Below are positions 10,020 to 20,846 of a stretch of DNA of 64,000 nucleotides, piece by piece (the stretch's first letter is position 1; the number at the start of each line of letters is the position of its first letter). Position numbers and translations under genes: made by a program. Under the pieces are notes generated by a model, which was given only the letters and a program-made list of their open reading frames with translations, had not been told where the DNA came from and did no database searches. Source of the stretch: Terriglobia bacterium (GTDB lineage: Bacteria; Acidobacteriota; Terriglobia; JAIQFV01). The stretch spans positions 1 through 64,000 of the forward strand of contig JAIQFY010000025.1 of assembly GCA_020072965.1 (NCBI GenBank). Direction: 5' to 3'.

Positions 10020-10709
10020 TTAGGGGTTGCAGGTGGCTGGTGTGTGCGAAGTGTCCGGATTAGTGCAGAGCGGTCCCAGCTTCGAGACCGGGTCGGGCAG
10101 GCTGATCATCGCCAGCGGGCCAGCTTTGTGCTCGCCGTTGAACGGCGTGAACTTGCTGGGATCGTTGGCCGGAAAGCCGCATGCGGCGGCATCCTGAGGA
10201 TTGTCAAACCAGAAGCCCACATGGAAAGTGTTCGTCGGCGGCAGTCTGACGTCTGGATCGAAGCCAAAGATGTCGTCGAGCAGAACCGTCTTAATGCGGA
10301 CGTTGCCGTCATCGGTGTGTTTGCCGATCTGAATGTCCGACTGATACCAGGCGAGACCGAAATTCGTGAAATTCGGATCGGCAGTACCCTCTGACAGGAA
10401 CGGACTGCGCTGGACGGTGAACAGGTCGAAGGCCAGGCCGGGTTTGATCCCGTCGAGGTCCAGGATGAGCGTGTCATTGACCTCGCCGCGAACGACCGTG
10501 GCGCGAGCCCTCGGTTCTTCAAAGGACGAGCGGCGCAGACAATCCGCAAATTGCGGGTTCGGAACGAGGTTGAATCTGATGACGTCCTCTTTATTCTGAG
10601 CCGAAGCTATAGACGGAAGGATCGTCGCCCCCGTGATCACTACCAACAAAAACAGGATCGCGTCAAGCACGACCCGATTGAAGAGTTGCACAAACTTGTA
10701 ATTTTTCAC
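10020..10709 (-). CDS. Hypothetical exported protein
   Basis: N-terminal signal-like segment (AILFLLVVITGATILPSIASAQ), long ORF. Confidence 0.6.
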   Translation of the reverse strand: MKNYKFVQLFNRVVLDAILFLLVVITGATILPSIASAQNKEDVIRFNLVPNPQFADCLRRSSFEEPRARATVVRGEVNDTLILDLDGIKPGLAFDLFTVQRSPFLSEGTADPNFTNFGLAWYQSDIQIGKHTDDGNVRIKTVLLDDIFGFDPDVRLPPTNTFHVGFWFDNPQDAAACGFPANDPSKFTPFNGEHKAGPLAMISLPDPVSKLGPLCTNPDTSHTPATCNP

Positions 10710-11009
10710 TGTTCTCCTTTTCTGTCAAATAAGTTAAATTAATTGGGTGAAGGTCCCCGATGAGGTCCCTCACCCGTGATTCCTCTCCCCGCGGGAGAGG
10801 GGTGTTGCATGGCCCCAGAAATGAAAGCTCGAAACGACTGGCAACTGCGATGCACTCTGATTCGAATGCTTCGCCTTTTTTCCGCCGCCCAGCCATCCAT
10901 CCCTGTTAGCATCGTGGCGACTCTAGTCGAGGTGCGCTCAAGAGTCCTTAAGGCGTCCTAAGAAAATTGCAAGGATTTTCCAAGCTGCCACGGACGGGCG
11001 GCCATCAGA

Positions 11010-12962
11010 TTGGGGACTATGGCGTTGTACGAATTTGGCACATTCCGCTTTGACCCCGCCGACCACTTGCTGTTGAGTGCCGGGAACCCGGTTTCACTCA
11101 CACCGAAAGCATTCGAAATCCTTTTTGTGTTCGTCCAGAACGGAAACCGACTCACGACCAAAGAAGAGTTGATGAACAAAGTCTGGCCGGACAGCTTTGT
11201 GGAAGAGGCAAACCTGACTATAAATATTTCGGCCTTGCGCAAAGTCCTCGGGGAGACACCCGACGGCCAGCAATACATCGAGACGGTGCCAAAAAAGGGC
11301 TACCGTTTTGTTGTTCCAATTACCGAAGTACGAGACAAAGGTTTACAAATTCCAAGCCTGCCGGTCAGCGAAAGAAGCGACACGGACGTCGCGCCGATTG
11401 CGGTGCAAGGCGAAGATCTTCCGGCTAGCGTTCGAACGCTGTCGGGGAGAAACGAGAATGAAAGGTTTTGGCCTCGTTCCCGCGTGATGGTTCTCAGTTT
11501 TGTTCTCATCGTTGTTTTGGGGCTGAGTTATTCGATCTATCGCGGCCGGTCCACCCGAATACTGCTCGGGGAACATCCGCGCAGCCTGGCGGTTCTTCCT
11601 TTTCAGAATTTGCGGGAGAATCCCAATGATGATTTTCTTGGTTTCTCCCTGGCCAACGCGATCATCACCAAGCTGGACTACGTCAGTGAACTTGCCGTCC
11701 GGCCTTCCTATGCTGTCCAGAAATACAAAACGCAAACGATTGATATTCCCAAAGTCGCCGCGGACCTCAACGTCGACACCCTTCTCACGGGCACCTTCCT
11801 CCGCGAAGGAGACAATCTGAGAATCACCAGCCAACTCATCGACGTGAAAACGCAAAACCTTATTTGGAAGGGCGCGTTCGATCTGAAATACGAAAAACTC
11901 CTGAGCGTTCAGGACAGCGTCGCGCAGAAGATTATTAAGGGTTTGGAATTAACTCTCTCCCCGTCCGAAGTGGAGCGACTGAAGCCCGATGAGGCTGTCA
12001 ATCCCCTTGCTTACGAGTATTACCTGCGCGGGATTGACCTCTATTCGAAGAACGAATTTCCCGTGGCGATCAATATGTTGGAGAAGTCGGCGGAACTCTC
12101 TCCCAACTACGCACTGACCTGGGCCAACCTGGGGAGGGCGTACACGGCGAACGCCTCGTTTCAATTCGGCGGGGGAGAGCAATACCGCAAGGCCCAGGCC
12201 GCTTTCGAACGCGCCCTCTCGCTTCATCCCGATCTCATCGACGCCCGCATTTACATGGCGAACATGTTCACCGACACGGGCAGGGTGGAAAAGTCTGTGC
12301 CTTTGTTGCGGGAAGCCCTCCGAACAAATCCCAATCACGCGGAAATTCATTGGGAATTGGGCTATGCCTACCGCTTCGCCGGCATGCTGCAGCAATCCGT
12401 TTCTGAATCCGAACGGGCGCGGCAACTCGACCCGGGCGTGAAACTCAACAACTCGACGCTGAACAGCTATCTATACCTTGGACAGTACGACAAATTCCTC
12501 GGGAGTCTTCCCGAAACCGATGATTCCGCCCTGATCGTCTTCTATCGCGGGTTCGGCGAGTACTACAAGAAGAACTACACCCAGGCCGCGAAAGACTTCG
12601 ATCACACCTTTGAGCTGGACCGTTCTCTTTTGCACGCCCAGATCGGAAAAGCTCTCAGCTTGGGAATTCACCACCAGGATTCGGAGGCGGCGGAAATGCT
12701 GCGTTCCGTGGAAAGCAAGATCAATGAACGCCGCGTGGGTGATCCCGAAGCGATTTACAAGATCGCACAAGCCTACGCGATGCTTGGCGACAAATCGTCG
12801 GCCCTGCGCGTCTTGAAGCAGAGCATCGAGAATGGGTTTTTTCCTTACCCCTATTTCGCGGCTGATCCGCTTCTGGATGGCCTTCGCAACGAAAATGAGT
12901 TTTCCCAGCTTATGAGGGTAGCGCGCCAACGACACGAAGCCTTCAAGGCCGCATTCTTCTAG
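11010..12962 (+). CDS. Winged-helix (OmpR/CadC-type) transcriptional regulator with TM helix and C-terminal TPR repeats
   Basis: N-terminal Trans_reg_C signature (LTPKAFEILFVFVQNGNRLTTKEELMNKVWPDSFVEEANLTINISALRKVLGE...YIETVPKKGYRFV), TM helix, TPR-like C-terminus. Confidence 0.9.
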   Translation: MGTMALYEFGTFRFDPADHLLLSAGNPVSLTPKAFEILFVFVQNGNRLTTKEELMNKVWPDSFVEEANLTINISALRKVLGETPDGQQYIETVPKKGYRFVVPITEVRDKGLQIPSLPVSERSDTDVAPIAVQGEDLPASVRTLSGRNENERFWPRSRVMVLSFVLIVVLGLSYSIYRGRSTRILLGEHPRSLAVLPFQNLRENPNDDFLGFSLANAIITKLDYVSELAVRPSYAVQKYKTQTIDIPKVAADLNVDTLLTGTFLREGDNLRITSQLIDVKTQNLIWKGAFDLKYEKLLSVQDSVAQKIIKGLELTLSPSEVERLKPDEAVNPLAYEYYLRGIDLYSKNEFPVAINMLEKSAELSPNYALTWANLGRAYTANASFQFGGGEQYRKAQAAFERALSLHPDLIDARIYMANMFTDTGRVEKSVPLLREALRTNPNHAEIHWELGYAYRFAGMLQQSVSESERARQLDPGVKLNNSTLNSYLYLGQYDKFLGSLPETDDSALIVFYRGFGEYYKKNYTQAAKDFDHTFELDRSLLHAQIGKALSLGIHHQDSEAAEMLRSVESKINERRVGDPEAIYKIAQAYAMLGDKSSALRVLKQSIENGFFPYPYFAADPLLDGLRNENEFSQLMRVARQRHEAFKAAFF

Positions 12963-13349
12963 AAACTATTTCCCAACTCCGGATTGGTGTGTTGCAGGGG
13001 GCAGATTTGAGCGGGTCTGCACGCCAGGACGTACGGCCAAGCAGTCGCCGTCATCCGAATCCGCATCATCAGGAATGTTGACGAAAATACATCAGCCGAC
13101 CTTGCATCCTACATGGGCAACTAGGAGAAAAGTTTCTCGAAGGTCGAGTTCTCAGATCTGCCCATCAGCCATGCAAGCTGCAGCGGCTTTGCGAACTATT
13201 TTTTCGCCTCTGGCAAGTTCTACGAGTACGTGCCACGGGTTATGCGGAACGTTAGGCGGATAGCCCAGAGATCGTTCTGCAGTTGCCCAAAGACGAATGA
13301 ATTTGGGCAGGGCGAAGAAACTTCGGCAGGACTATTTGCATCTAGGCGG

Positions 13350-13865
13350 GGTGGCGCACACAGGCGCTCATGTTCCCGCCGCGCGGGATGCGGTTTGCTT
13401 GGGAACTGCGATTCACCCGTGAAAGACAACCCGCCTCTTCGTTACTGAAGCGCCAAAGGACCCCACCGAGACTTCCAATGCATTCCACGTGATCCATCGC
13501 TAGCAGGCTGGTGTTTCCCAGATAATAAAATCGCGGGTGGCGCACACATGCGTTCCTTGCATGTGTGCGGCTTCCTCGGGAACTGCGATTCACCCGCGAA
13601 AGACAATTCACCTCTTCGTCACTGAAACCCAATGAACCCCGCTGGCCTTCGAATTCATTCCACATGATCCATCGCCAGCAGGCTGGTGTCCCCAGATAAT
13701 AAAACCGCCAGCTGGACCAGGGCCAGTCTCCCGCTTCGCTGACTAATCGACGCTTCACGGGATTGGCATGCATGTAATCGAGCTTTTCGAGGCGCTTCTT
13801 CTCCGTGTAAATATTCATGTCGAAGAACCGACGCTGCCAGACACGGTACTGCGAGGGTCCGTGGA
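13350..13865 (-). pseudogene. RAYT (Y1 transposase) C-terminal fragment(s) with REP-like palindromes
   Basis: MNIYTEKKRLEKLDYMHANPVKRRLVSEAGDWPWSSWRFYYLG matches the C-terminus of the full-length RAYTs at 37.1 and 39.8 kb; tail repeated twice with interspersed REPs. Confidence 0.8.
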
Positions 13866-14116
13866 AAGTGAATGAGGGGGATGCTTCGATGCAAATTTGA
13901 TCAAGAGCCGCTCACACTCCGATAGCTCGGGGTATGCGCCCCCCTTCATAATAATCTTCTCCGGAGAAGGATTCGAATCAAGAGAATGACAGAACCTGCA
14001 ATGGCCGCGCCCCATCGCGCACATGCCAAGAACGCATGTGTGCGCCACCCGGCGTGTGGAGGCACTCTGTAACCTCCGTCTTGACTGGGCAAGCGCACGG
14101 AATTATCATTCCTTCG

Positions 14117-14437
14117 ATGCGGTCAAGAATGTCACTCGTAATAGCGACCATCGCGTTGATCATCTGCTTTACCTGTCCCATGATCGAATTGTTCGACCAG
14201 TGGGATCACACGCTTCAAACGGGCAACGACACCGAGTACACGCTCGTGGTCCTTGCCTTGTGTGTGGGTTTTGCATTCTCGATGCCCGGTGTATACGTCC
14301 GGGCTGCCCGGTACTGGTCCGCGGTAGCGTCTCTCGTACTTCCTCCCTTGAGCAGGGATTCCAAAGGGCTTCAAGTCAACCCTCTCTCACCGCCTGCTGT
14401 TTCTATAAGTCCCCAGGTTCTAGTGATGCGTATTTGA
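14117..14437 (+). CDS. Small hypothetical membrane protein
   Basis: MRSRMSLVIATIALIICFTCPMIELFDQWDHTLQTGNDTEYTLVVLALCVGFAFSMPG; two hydrophobic segments. Confidence 0.5.
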   Translation: MRSRMSLVIATIALIICFTCPMIELFDQWDHTLQTGNDTEYTLVVLALCVGFAFSMPGVYVRAARYWSAVASLVLPPLSRDSKGLQVNPLSPPAVSISPQVLVMRI

Positions 14438-14580
14438 TCCTCCCTTAGTTGGTACTTCAGCTTCGTTTTCATACCCCTAATGACCCGGTGTCTCGCCAGC
14501 AGCGGAAGGATTCGCTGCAAACCTCACACGTGGCGAAGTTCGCCGGGACTTTGATTTCACCTCCGGAGCGATGAATTGAT

Positions 14581-17502
14581 ATGTTCATTCAACGGAATTC
14601 GCTTTATGCACGAACTGGACTTATTGCCTTAACGGCTTTGTTCCTGATTTTTCTGAAACTGGCGGATACAAATGCTCAAGTTTCGAAGGTAGGCGCGACG
14701 GTAGAGGGTAACGTCCGCGACAGTAGCGGTGCTGCCATATCCAACGCAAAGGTAACGCTGCGAAACACTGAAACGAATCAGATGCGCGCGGTTGCGACAG
14801 ATGATCGGGGCGCTTTCCATGCGGGAGAACTTTCCGCAGGAAACTATGAAGTGCGTGTCGAGTATCCCGCCTTCGCACTTTATCGGCTTGCAAGCGTTGG
14901 ATTGCCTCTCGGCGGGACAGTCCACCTGAATATTTTGCTTGTCTTGGCGTCTTCTTCTTCCGAGGTTACGGTGAACGCGCAGCCGTCATCCATTGACCCT
15001 TCGCAGACCTCGGTTGTTTCGTCTGTGGACAAGGAAAGAATCGAAGAGTTGCCTGTGCGAAGTCGCAACTACCTGGATTTTGTCTTGCTCGCGCCCGGCG
15101 TCTCGGGCTCGCCTCCGACATCCGGCGCCAGCGGAACCACGCCCCTCGCGGGGAGCGGCTTCACGTTCGGCGGCCTGCGGACTCGGAGCAACAATATCTC
15201 GATCGATGGTTTGGACAACAACGATGAGTATACAGGTTCGAGTCGCATTGAGCTTTCGCCTGAAATCGTGCAGGAATTTCAGGTCGTCAATAATGGTCTT
15301 TCAGCCGAATCGGGTGGAGCCTCGGGTGGTTCGATCAACGTGATCACGCGGTCTGGGACGAACACCACTCACGGGGACGCCTTCATTTTTGTGCAGGATG
15401 GCGCATTGAACGCACGGGATCCCTTCGAGACCACACCGGGCAGGCCGGCGTTCCGGCGTTACCGCACGGGGTTTGCACTCGGCGGACCGGTTGTTAAGAA
15501 CCGCACCTTCTACTACGCTGCCATCGAGCAGGAACATCATCGCGGCCAAAGCAGCACGGACATCAGCCCCGACCTCGCGTCGACAATCAACGCATTCCTT
15601 GCAACGGGGGCATATCCCCGGCTCAGCACTCGACAAATCGCGACGGACTTCTTTCCAATCGCCCGCGAGGAGACAGAAACCGCGGGTCGACTGGATCACC
15701 AGCTCAAAGGAGACACATCACTCATGCTGCGCTATGCCTTCACGAATAATAAAGAGTCAAGCGACGCATTCAACACCACGGGCATCGTGGATGCCAGCGG
15801 GCGCGGCAGCCAATTTACAAGTGACCAGTCGGTTTCCGGTTCGCTTACATCTGTGTTCGGGTCGGAAGCCGTGGGTGATCTGCGGTTCCAGGTTTCAACC
15901 CGGCATGCCGTGCTGCGTACTAATGATTCTCTGGGCCCGGAGATTGTCATCGCTGGACTGGCGGACTTCGGCCGTCCGTATGGCGGCCCAAGCACGCGCC
16001 GCGAAAATCACTACCAAGCTGGATACACGTATGCGCGCGCCTACGGTAAGCACGTCTTCAAAGCAGGCGGGACTGTAAGTCGAGTCAACCTGGAAGCTTC
16101 CGTGGAAGACGGCTTTGGGGGCATCTATCTATTTGGCGATCTCAGTGATTTCCTGAACGGTCAACCCGACCAGTTCCGTCAGGCCTTCGGAAGTACAAAT
16201 GTTAATCTCCCAGTGACGACCTTTGGAGCCTTCGTGCAGGATCACTGGTCTTTGACATCACATGTCATGCTGGATCTGGGCGTGCGCTTCGATTTCGAAC
16301 ATCTACCGGCGGGGTTCAATCAGGACACAGGTAACGTGAGTCCTCGGATTGGCGTGGCTTGGAGCCCTTCCTCGAAGTGGGTTGTTCGAGCTGGGTGGGG
16401 GATCTTTTTTGACCGGTATGTTTTGGCGAATCTGGCTCGTGGTCTTGAAAAGAACGGCACGCAGGCGTTTGAGCAGGTTGCTGATGGGCCCCTCGCAGCG
16501 AGTCTGTTCGCAGCGGCAGAAGGTGGGCCGCTTTCGGTTCCCGCATCGGGCATTGCACCTTCAATCTTCCGCCCTGACCCGAATCTTGTTACTCCGTACA
16601 GCCAGCAAGCAAGTGCCGGAGTGGAGTATCAATTGGCTCGCAATGTGACACTCCGCGCCGACTACCTTATGGTGCGCGGCGTACATCTGTCTCGCACACG
16701 GAACATCAATCTTCTGGCACCGGTCCTTCTGACCATTGCCAACGCCGAACGCCTCGGTATCCCTGATCCTACGCCGCAACAGGTGGGGAGGGATGTTTTC
16801 GTTCCGGGCCGCGTCGACGCACGTTTTGACGACATCTACCAGATTGAGGATTCGGCAAGTTCAACCTACCATGGCGTCTCGTTTTCGCTCAATCGGCGGA
16901 TGTCTGACGAATTTGAGTTCTCAGCGGCCTACACGGTATCCAAGACGATTGACGATGCGTCGGATTTTGAGGAGCAACCTGAAAATCCATTCAATCTCCA
17001 CGCGGAGCGGGCGCTTTCTAATCAAGACCAGCGCCAGCGATTTGTATTCAACGCTCTTTGGGACCTGCCAATCGGCGAGAACGAGGGAGAAGGGAAAACG
17101 CAGGCCGCGAATCACGGCTGGGCCTCACGAATGTTCAGCCACATCGAATTGGCAGCGATCGTCACTCTCGGGACTGGCCGACCGGTCGACCCGCTCACCG
17201 GGCTCGACTCAAATCGCAGCCACGCGTTTCCGCTCTCGGTGAGACCGCTCGACCAGGGAAGAAACTCGCTTCGGACATCCGGACTGACCTCGACGGATTT
17301 TCGTGTTCTGAAGTACTTTCCATTTGGCAAGTCCGCCCGCCTCGATCTGGTTGCGGAGGCCTTCAATCTGTTTAATCACCCGAATATTTTGACGATCAAC
17401 CCGGTCTTCGGATCAAACCTGGCTCCACTGGCGGGCTTGGGCCAGCCGATCGAGGGAGCGGGCGCCCGCCGTGTTCAATTCTCCCTGGATTTTGAGTTTT
17501 GA
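14581..17502 (+). CDS. TonB-dependent receptor with N-terminal carboxypeptidase-regulatory-like domain
   Basis: GATVEGNVRDSSGAAISNAKVTLRNTETNQMRAVATDDRGAF; plug motif GGLRTRSNNISIDGLDNNDEYTG...GGSINVITRSGTNTTHGDAF; C-terminal beta-barrel ending in F. Confidence 0.92.
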   Translation: MFIQRNSLYARTGLIALTALFLIFLKLADTNAQVSKVGATVEGNVRDSSGAAISNAKVTLRNTETNQMRAVATDDRGAFHAGELSAGNYEVRVEYPAFALYRLASVGLPLGGTVHLNILLVLASSSSEVTVNAQPSSIDPSQTSVVSSVDKERIEELPVRSRNYLDFVLLAPGVSGSPPTSGASGTTPLAGSGFTFGGLRTRSNNISIDGLDNNDEYTGSSRIELSPEIVQEFQVVNNGLSAESGGASGGSINVITRSGTNTTHGDAFIFVQDGALNARDPFETTPGRPAFRRYRTGFALGGPVVKNRTFYYAAIEQEHHRGQSSTDISPDLASTINAFLATGAYPRLSTRQIATDFFPIAREETETAGRLDHQLKGDTSLMLRYAFTNNKESSDAFNTTGIVDASGRGSQFTSDQSVSGSLTSVFGSEAVGDLRFQVSTRHAVLRTNDSLGPEIVIAGLADFGRPYGGPSTRRENHYQAGYTYARAYGKHVFKAGGTVSRVNLEASVEDGFGGIYLFGDLSDFLNGQPDQFRQAFGSTNVNLPVTTFGAFVQDHWSLTSHVMLDLGVRFDFEHLPAGFNQDTGNVSPRIGVAWSPSSKWVVRAGWGIFFDRYVLANLARGLEKNGTQAFEQVADGPLAASLFAAAEGGPLSVPASGIAPSIFRPDPNLVTPYSQQASAGVEYQLARNVTLRADYLMVRGVHLSRTRNINLLAPVLLTIANAERLGIPDPTPQQVGRDVFVPGRVDARFDDIYQIEDSASSTYHGVSFSLNRRMSDEFEFSAAYTVSKTIDDASDFEEQPENPFNLHAERALSNQDQRQRFVFNALWDLPIGENEGEGKTQAANHGWASRMFSHIELAAIVTLGTGRPVDPLTGLDSNRSHAFPLSVRPLDQGRNSLRTSGLTSTDFRVLKYFPFGKSARLDLVAEAFNLFNHPNILTINPVFGSNLAPLAGLGQPIEGAGARRVQFSLDFEF

Positions 17503-17555
17503 GGATGAATGGGGTCGGGTCTTTCGAATCTCCATTTCCGCCGTACGATATACTT

Positions 17556-17690
17556 GGACCATCTCACCGGCTCCGGCGCCATTCGCAGGTTCGAAGACAA
17601 AATCGAGACAGACGAGCGCTTGGCCGAGATCTTCCAGAACACCAAATCTCAATTCGAGATTGGAAAGACGTGAACCCAATCATTCTGACG
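17556..17690 (+). repeat. Dispersed repeat copy A (paralogous to 22160-22290)
   Basis: ggttcgaagacaaaat.gaga...agaacaccaaatctcaattcgagattggaaagacg matches 22195-22275. Confidence 0.75.
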
Positions 17691-17891
17691 AAGCCCCCGA
17701 GAGCAACGGGAATCGCGGCTTATCCGCGCTGTCGTAAGGCGGACAGCCCAGAGATCGTTTTGCGCTTGAAGTGAAAACTCCATCTCTAGCTGGCAGAGTT
17801 TCTTCGTTCGGATCAAAAGAGCAGCCCGGTAACCATTCAGGCTGATATAATTCGCACGGATGGGCCGACTGAAGGAGGGCCTTTAACAACC

Positions 17892-18394
17892 ATGTCGGCG
17901 CAAACAAATGACACGTTGAAGATATGTTACCAGCCCATTGGAATCATTCACAGTCCATTCGATGACCCAGAGGGGATGCCCCTTCAGCCCATCGGCGCAC
18001 TGGGAATCAGGGGAACCGTAGAACTCCATCGAGAATTCGCGGCCGGGCTCCGCGATTTGGAAGGATTCTCCCATTATTCTTAATTTGTCACTTCCATTGT
18101 TCAAAGGGGTTTTCGTTGGAGGTCGTTCCCTTCGTAGACCACGTTTCACACGGCGTCTTCGCCACGCGGGCTCCACGCCGACCAAACTCCACTGGAATCT
18201 CTGTCGTGAGGCTTTTATCGGTAGAGGGGAATGTCCTGCATGTGGAAAACGTCGATATCCTGGACGGTACCCCGCTGCTGGATATAAAGCCCTTTATCCC
18301 GAGCGTGGACAACCATGAGGTTGACCGCATTGGCTGGCTGGACAAAGCTAGTGACAAGATAGCTCAATTCAGGGCTGATAAGAGATTCAAGTGA
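17892..18394 (+). pseudogene. trmO: Frameshifted tRNA (N6-threonylcarbamoyladenosine(37)-N6)-methyltransferase TrmO / TsaA-family protein
   Basis: First part KICYQPIGIIHSPFDDPEGMPLQPIGALGIRGTVELHREFAAGLRDLEGFSHY, then in another frame LICHFHCSKGFSLEVVPFVDHVSHGVFATRAPRRPNSTGISVVRLLSVEGNVLHVENVDILDGTPLLDIKPFIP; break at about 18078-18082. Confidence 0.85.
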
Positions 18395-18598
18395 TATCTC
18401 GATAACGGAGTTCAAATACTCCGCAAAAAGGGTCAGACCACGGTCGGACCAAGGCAGTTGTGAAGGAAGACAGGCCGTGAGGTGAGATCCTGCATCCCGC
18501 CAAATTCCGATTGAAGATTCGAAAGCTACGGCCCCATTCATTTTGTTTCTACCTCGGGCCGTCTTTTGTGCCTGCGCGGGTATACAGGAGGTCTTCAA

Positions 18599-19780
18599 AT
18601 GAATAGGAACAGAACGATTTTGAACAGCGCTGTCGTACTTTACTTCGTTATCTGCTTTGAAATCCTGATAATGATCAGTCCCTTCGCCGGCTTCTTCTAT
18701 TCCGCGTTTAATCCGATTCTCCTGGGGTTGGCAAAACACCGGTCTACGAGGTGGCTTAGTTCTTTTTTTTTCACTCATATGGTTGTGCCGCCCAATGCGC
18801 CGCTCAAAGTCGTGCGCGTGATGGGTTCGGTCTTGTTTCTGCTTGGCATCGCCATCTTCTTCGTTTGTGCGATCCAGGTGTATTCGAACAAGTTTCTTAA
18901 GAGGGGGGCTGTTCTGAAAGGGCTGTATCGCTGGATTAGGCATCCCCAGTACCTCGCTCTCTCCATTGCCGGTGCCGGTCTTGCCATTCTTTGGCCCAGG
19001 TTCATCGTTGTTGTTTTGTGGCTCGCGATGGTTTTAGTCTACTACGTGTTGTCCAAAGACGAGGAGCGGCGGATGCTGGGGCAGTACCCGGAGACCTACC
19101 GCGAATACATGGAACGAACCGGAACGTTCCTGCCGAAACGGCTTGAGGGTTCCATTGCCTTCCCAACGGTCGTGGGGAAAGTCGCACTGTTCGTCCTGAT
19201 TGCCATCTGCGCAATCGGAGGGGCCTATCTCCTGCGCCAGTACACGGTGAGGCATCTCCCTCTATGGAGAGGCCCGAACGTGGTTGCCCTGGCGGTACTG
19301 CCCGAAGATGAGCCGATGATGCAGCACCGGATGGCGGAGATCCTCAAGGTGGATGAGGTTCGATCCAGACTGAAGGAGAACGAGTCATACCTTGCCTATT
19401 TCCTGCCGACGAACTATGTCATGCAGGGACTCATTGCCGACACGGGGGGCGACTGGCAGCTCTATAAACGCCATCACTCAATCGGCAGGTTTACCGATTG
19501 GGTGTTTCATCCCTTTGGCCACCTGGGAGGGGCACAACATTCCGTGTTCGACCCGGCACATGATTCAGAGCACAGCATGGCGGCTCGTTCGGTGAGACGA
19601 CTGATTTTCCTTAAGGTGTCCGGCGTCGTGGTCACCGAGTCAGCCGATGTGTTCGCGGTGAATGCCGTTCGGACACCCGATTTCATGGTCGATCTGGATG
19701 TGCACAGCCTCAAGGTCCTCGATGCCAAAACTCTCCCCCTCGAGAGCGCTTGGGGCAAGGTGCCAACCCCTGCCTTCTGA
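18599..19780 (+). CDS. Isoprenylcysteine carboxyl methyltransferase (ICMT/PEMT)-family membrane protein with C-terminal extension
   Basis: YRWIRHPQYLALSIAGAGLAIL...SKDEERRMLGQYPETYREYMERTGTFLP; RBS caggagg before ATG 18599. Confidence 0.8.
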   Translation: MNRNRTILNSAVVLYFVICFEILIMISPFAGFFYSAFNPILLGLAKHRSTRWLSSFFFTHMVVPPNAPLKVVRVMGSVLFLLGIAIFFVCAIQVYSNKFLKRGAVLKGLYRWIRHPQYLALSIAGAGLAILWPRFIVVVLWLAMVLVYYVLSKDEERRMLGQYPETYREYMERTGTFLPKRLEGSIAFPTVVGKVALFVLIAICAIGGAYLLRQYTVRHLPLWRGPNVVALAVLPEDEPMMQHRMAEILKVDEVRSRLKENESYLAYFLPTNYVMQGLIADTGGDWQLYKRHHSIGRFTDWVFHPFGHLGGAQHSVFDPAHDSEHSMAARSVRRLIFLKVSGVVVTESADVFAVNAVRTPDFMVDLDVHSLKVLDAKTLPLESAWGKVPTPAF

Positions 19781-19991
19781 TATTGGTAATTGACGGTGAC
19801 CACGGGGAGGATGGAGAGGGTCAAATCGGAACGACGGACAAACAGAGATCGCTGCAACAATGCCTATCAAATTGGGACGGGTGACTATGTCACAAATCAG
19901 GGCAAGTAATGCACCTTCGGCTATGCAATGCTCAATGGTCCAATGTTACGGTCCGACCCTGGTTATTCATTAGGCTGCGCCCCAGCAATCA

Positions 19992-20531
19992 GAAAACGAA
20001 AGGGATAAAGAGCCGGGTGCGAGCCATGTAGTCGCGCTAGGCTTGGCCGAACTGACGGATCGTCGCCACCTCTTCAGCTTTTGCTGTGGCGATGAGAGCC
20101 ACGGTCGCTACACTGACCAGTATTAAGGTCGATGGAGTCACAGCCTTGAGGAGGGTGCCCCACCCAAGAAACAGAAGCGACGCGTAGAGCGGGTGCCGGA
20201 TGTGGCGGTAGGGACCAGTCGTGACGAGGTTGGTAGTCATGATGTCAGCTGAGCCCTGACTGACCGGTTGACCGAGACGACGCAGCGTCAGAGATCCCGA
20301 GATGACCGTCACCACTGAGGTCAGAAGCAACAGCCAAGACACCAGCTGCCGGGCTGCAAGGGGATGAGCGAACCACTCCGGAGCATTGAGGACGATCAAG
20401 GCGAGGATCGATTCCACTGCGAAGAAGCGATAGAAGCCGAACGATAACGGTCTGAGCAGGGAACGCCTCGAGATCCAGAGCACTGGGATCGATCCGACTG
20501 CAATAAGGACTCCTGCGAGCATTGGGGTCAT
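19992..20531 (-). pseudogene. ICMT/NnrU-like membrane methyltransferase with in-frame premature TAG
   Basis: ORF 20037-20531 (GPYRHIRHPLYASLLFLGWGTLL...EEVATIRQFGQA) stops at TAG; in-frame continuation reads RDYMARTRLFIPFVF then TGA at 19989-19991, completing the family motif (FGxxYRxYMxRTxxF). Confidence 0.8.
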
Positions 20532-20540
20532 CCGTAATAG

Positions 20541-20846
20541 AGAGGGTCAAATCTTCGATATTGGCAATTCATAGAGACTATCACGTCTCGACAGCGCTCC
20601 ACAAACTGATCTCGATCCTTGTCGTCGCGAAAGACGGCGCCCCGTTCGTTGCCCCGTCCCATAACGTGGCATCAGCCTACTGCGACGTTAATCCGAAGTT
20701 GCCTGCACATGGCAAATCCTTATTAGCCGAAAGCCCACACAACCTCCCAACGTTCCCGCTCTCAGACGAGTCTCCCACATGGCTCTTCCCCGACAAATCA
20801 AAGAATCTCCACACTCTACAAATGCCAATAACGGAGACCTGACCTG
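20541..20846 (+). mobile_element. MITE-like element copy 1 with terminal inverted repeats
   Basis: ~305-bp sequence present in inverted orientation at 21692-21996; termini gggtcaaatcttcgatattggca / tgccaataacggagacctgacc are themselves imperfect inverted repeats. Confidence 0.8.

Noticed and set aside
19989-20039. TAG in the ICMT-like gene as a pyrrolysine/recoding site
   Set aside because: No supporting evidence of amber recoding in the window and a one-base change from a Tyr codon is simpler; kept only as a nonsense-mutation finding.
20522-20842. 106-aa ORF in MITE copy 1
   Set aside because: Lies within the inverted repeat; the equivalent strand of copy 2 is not open in the same frame, so coding is unlikely.
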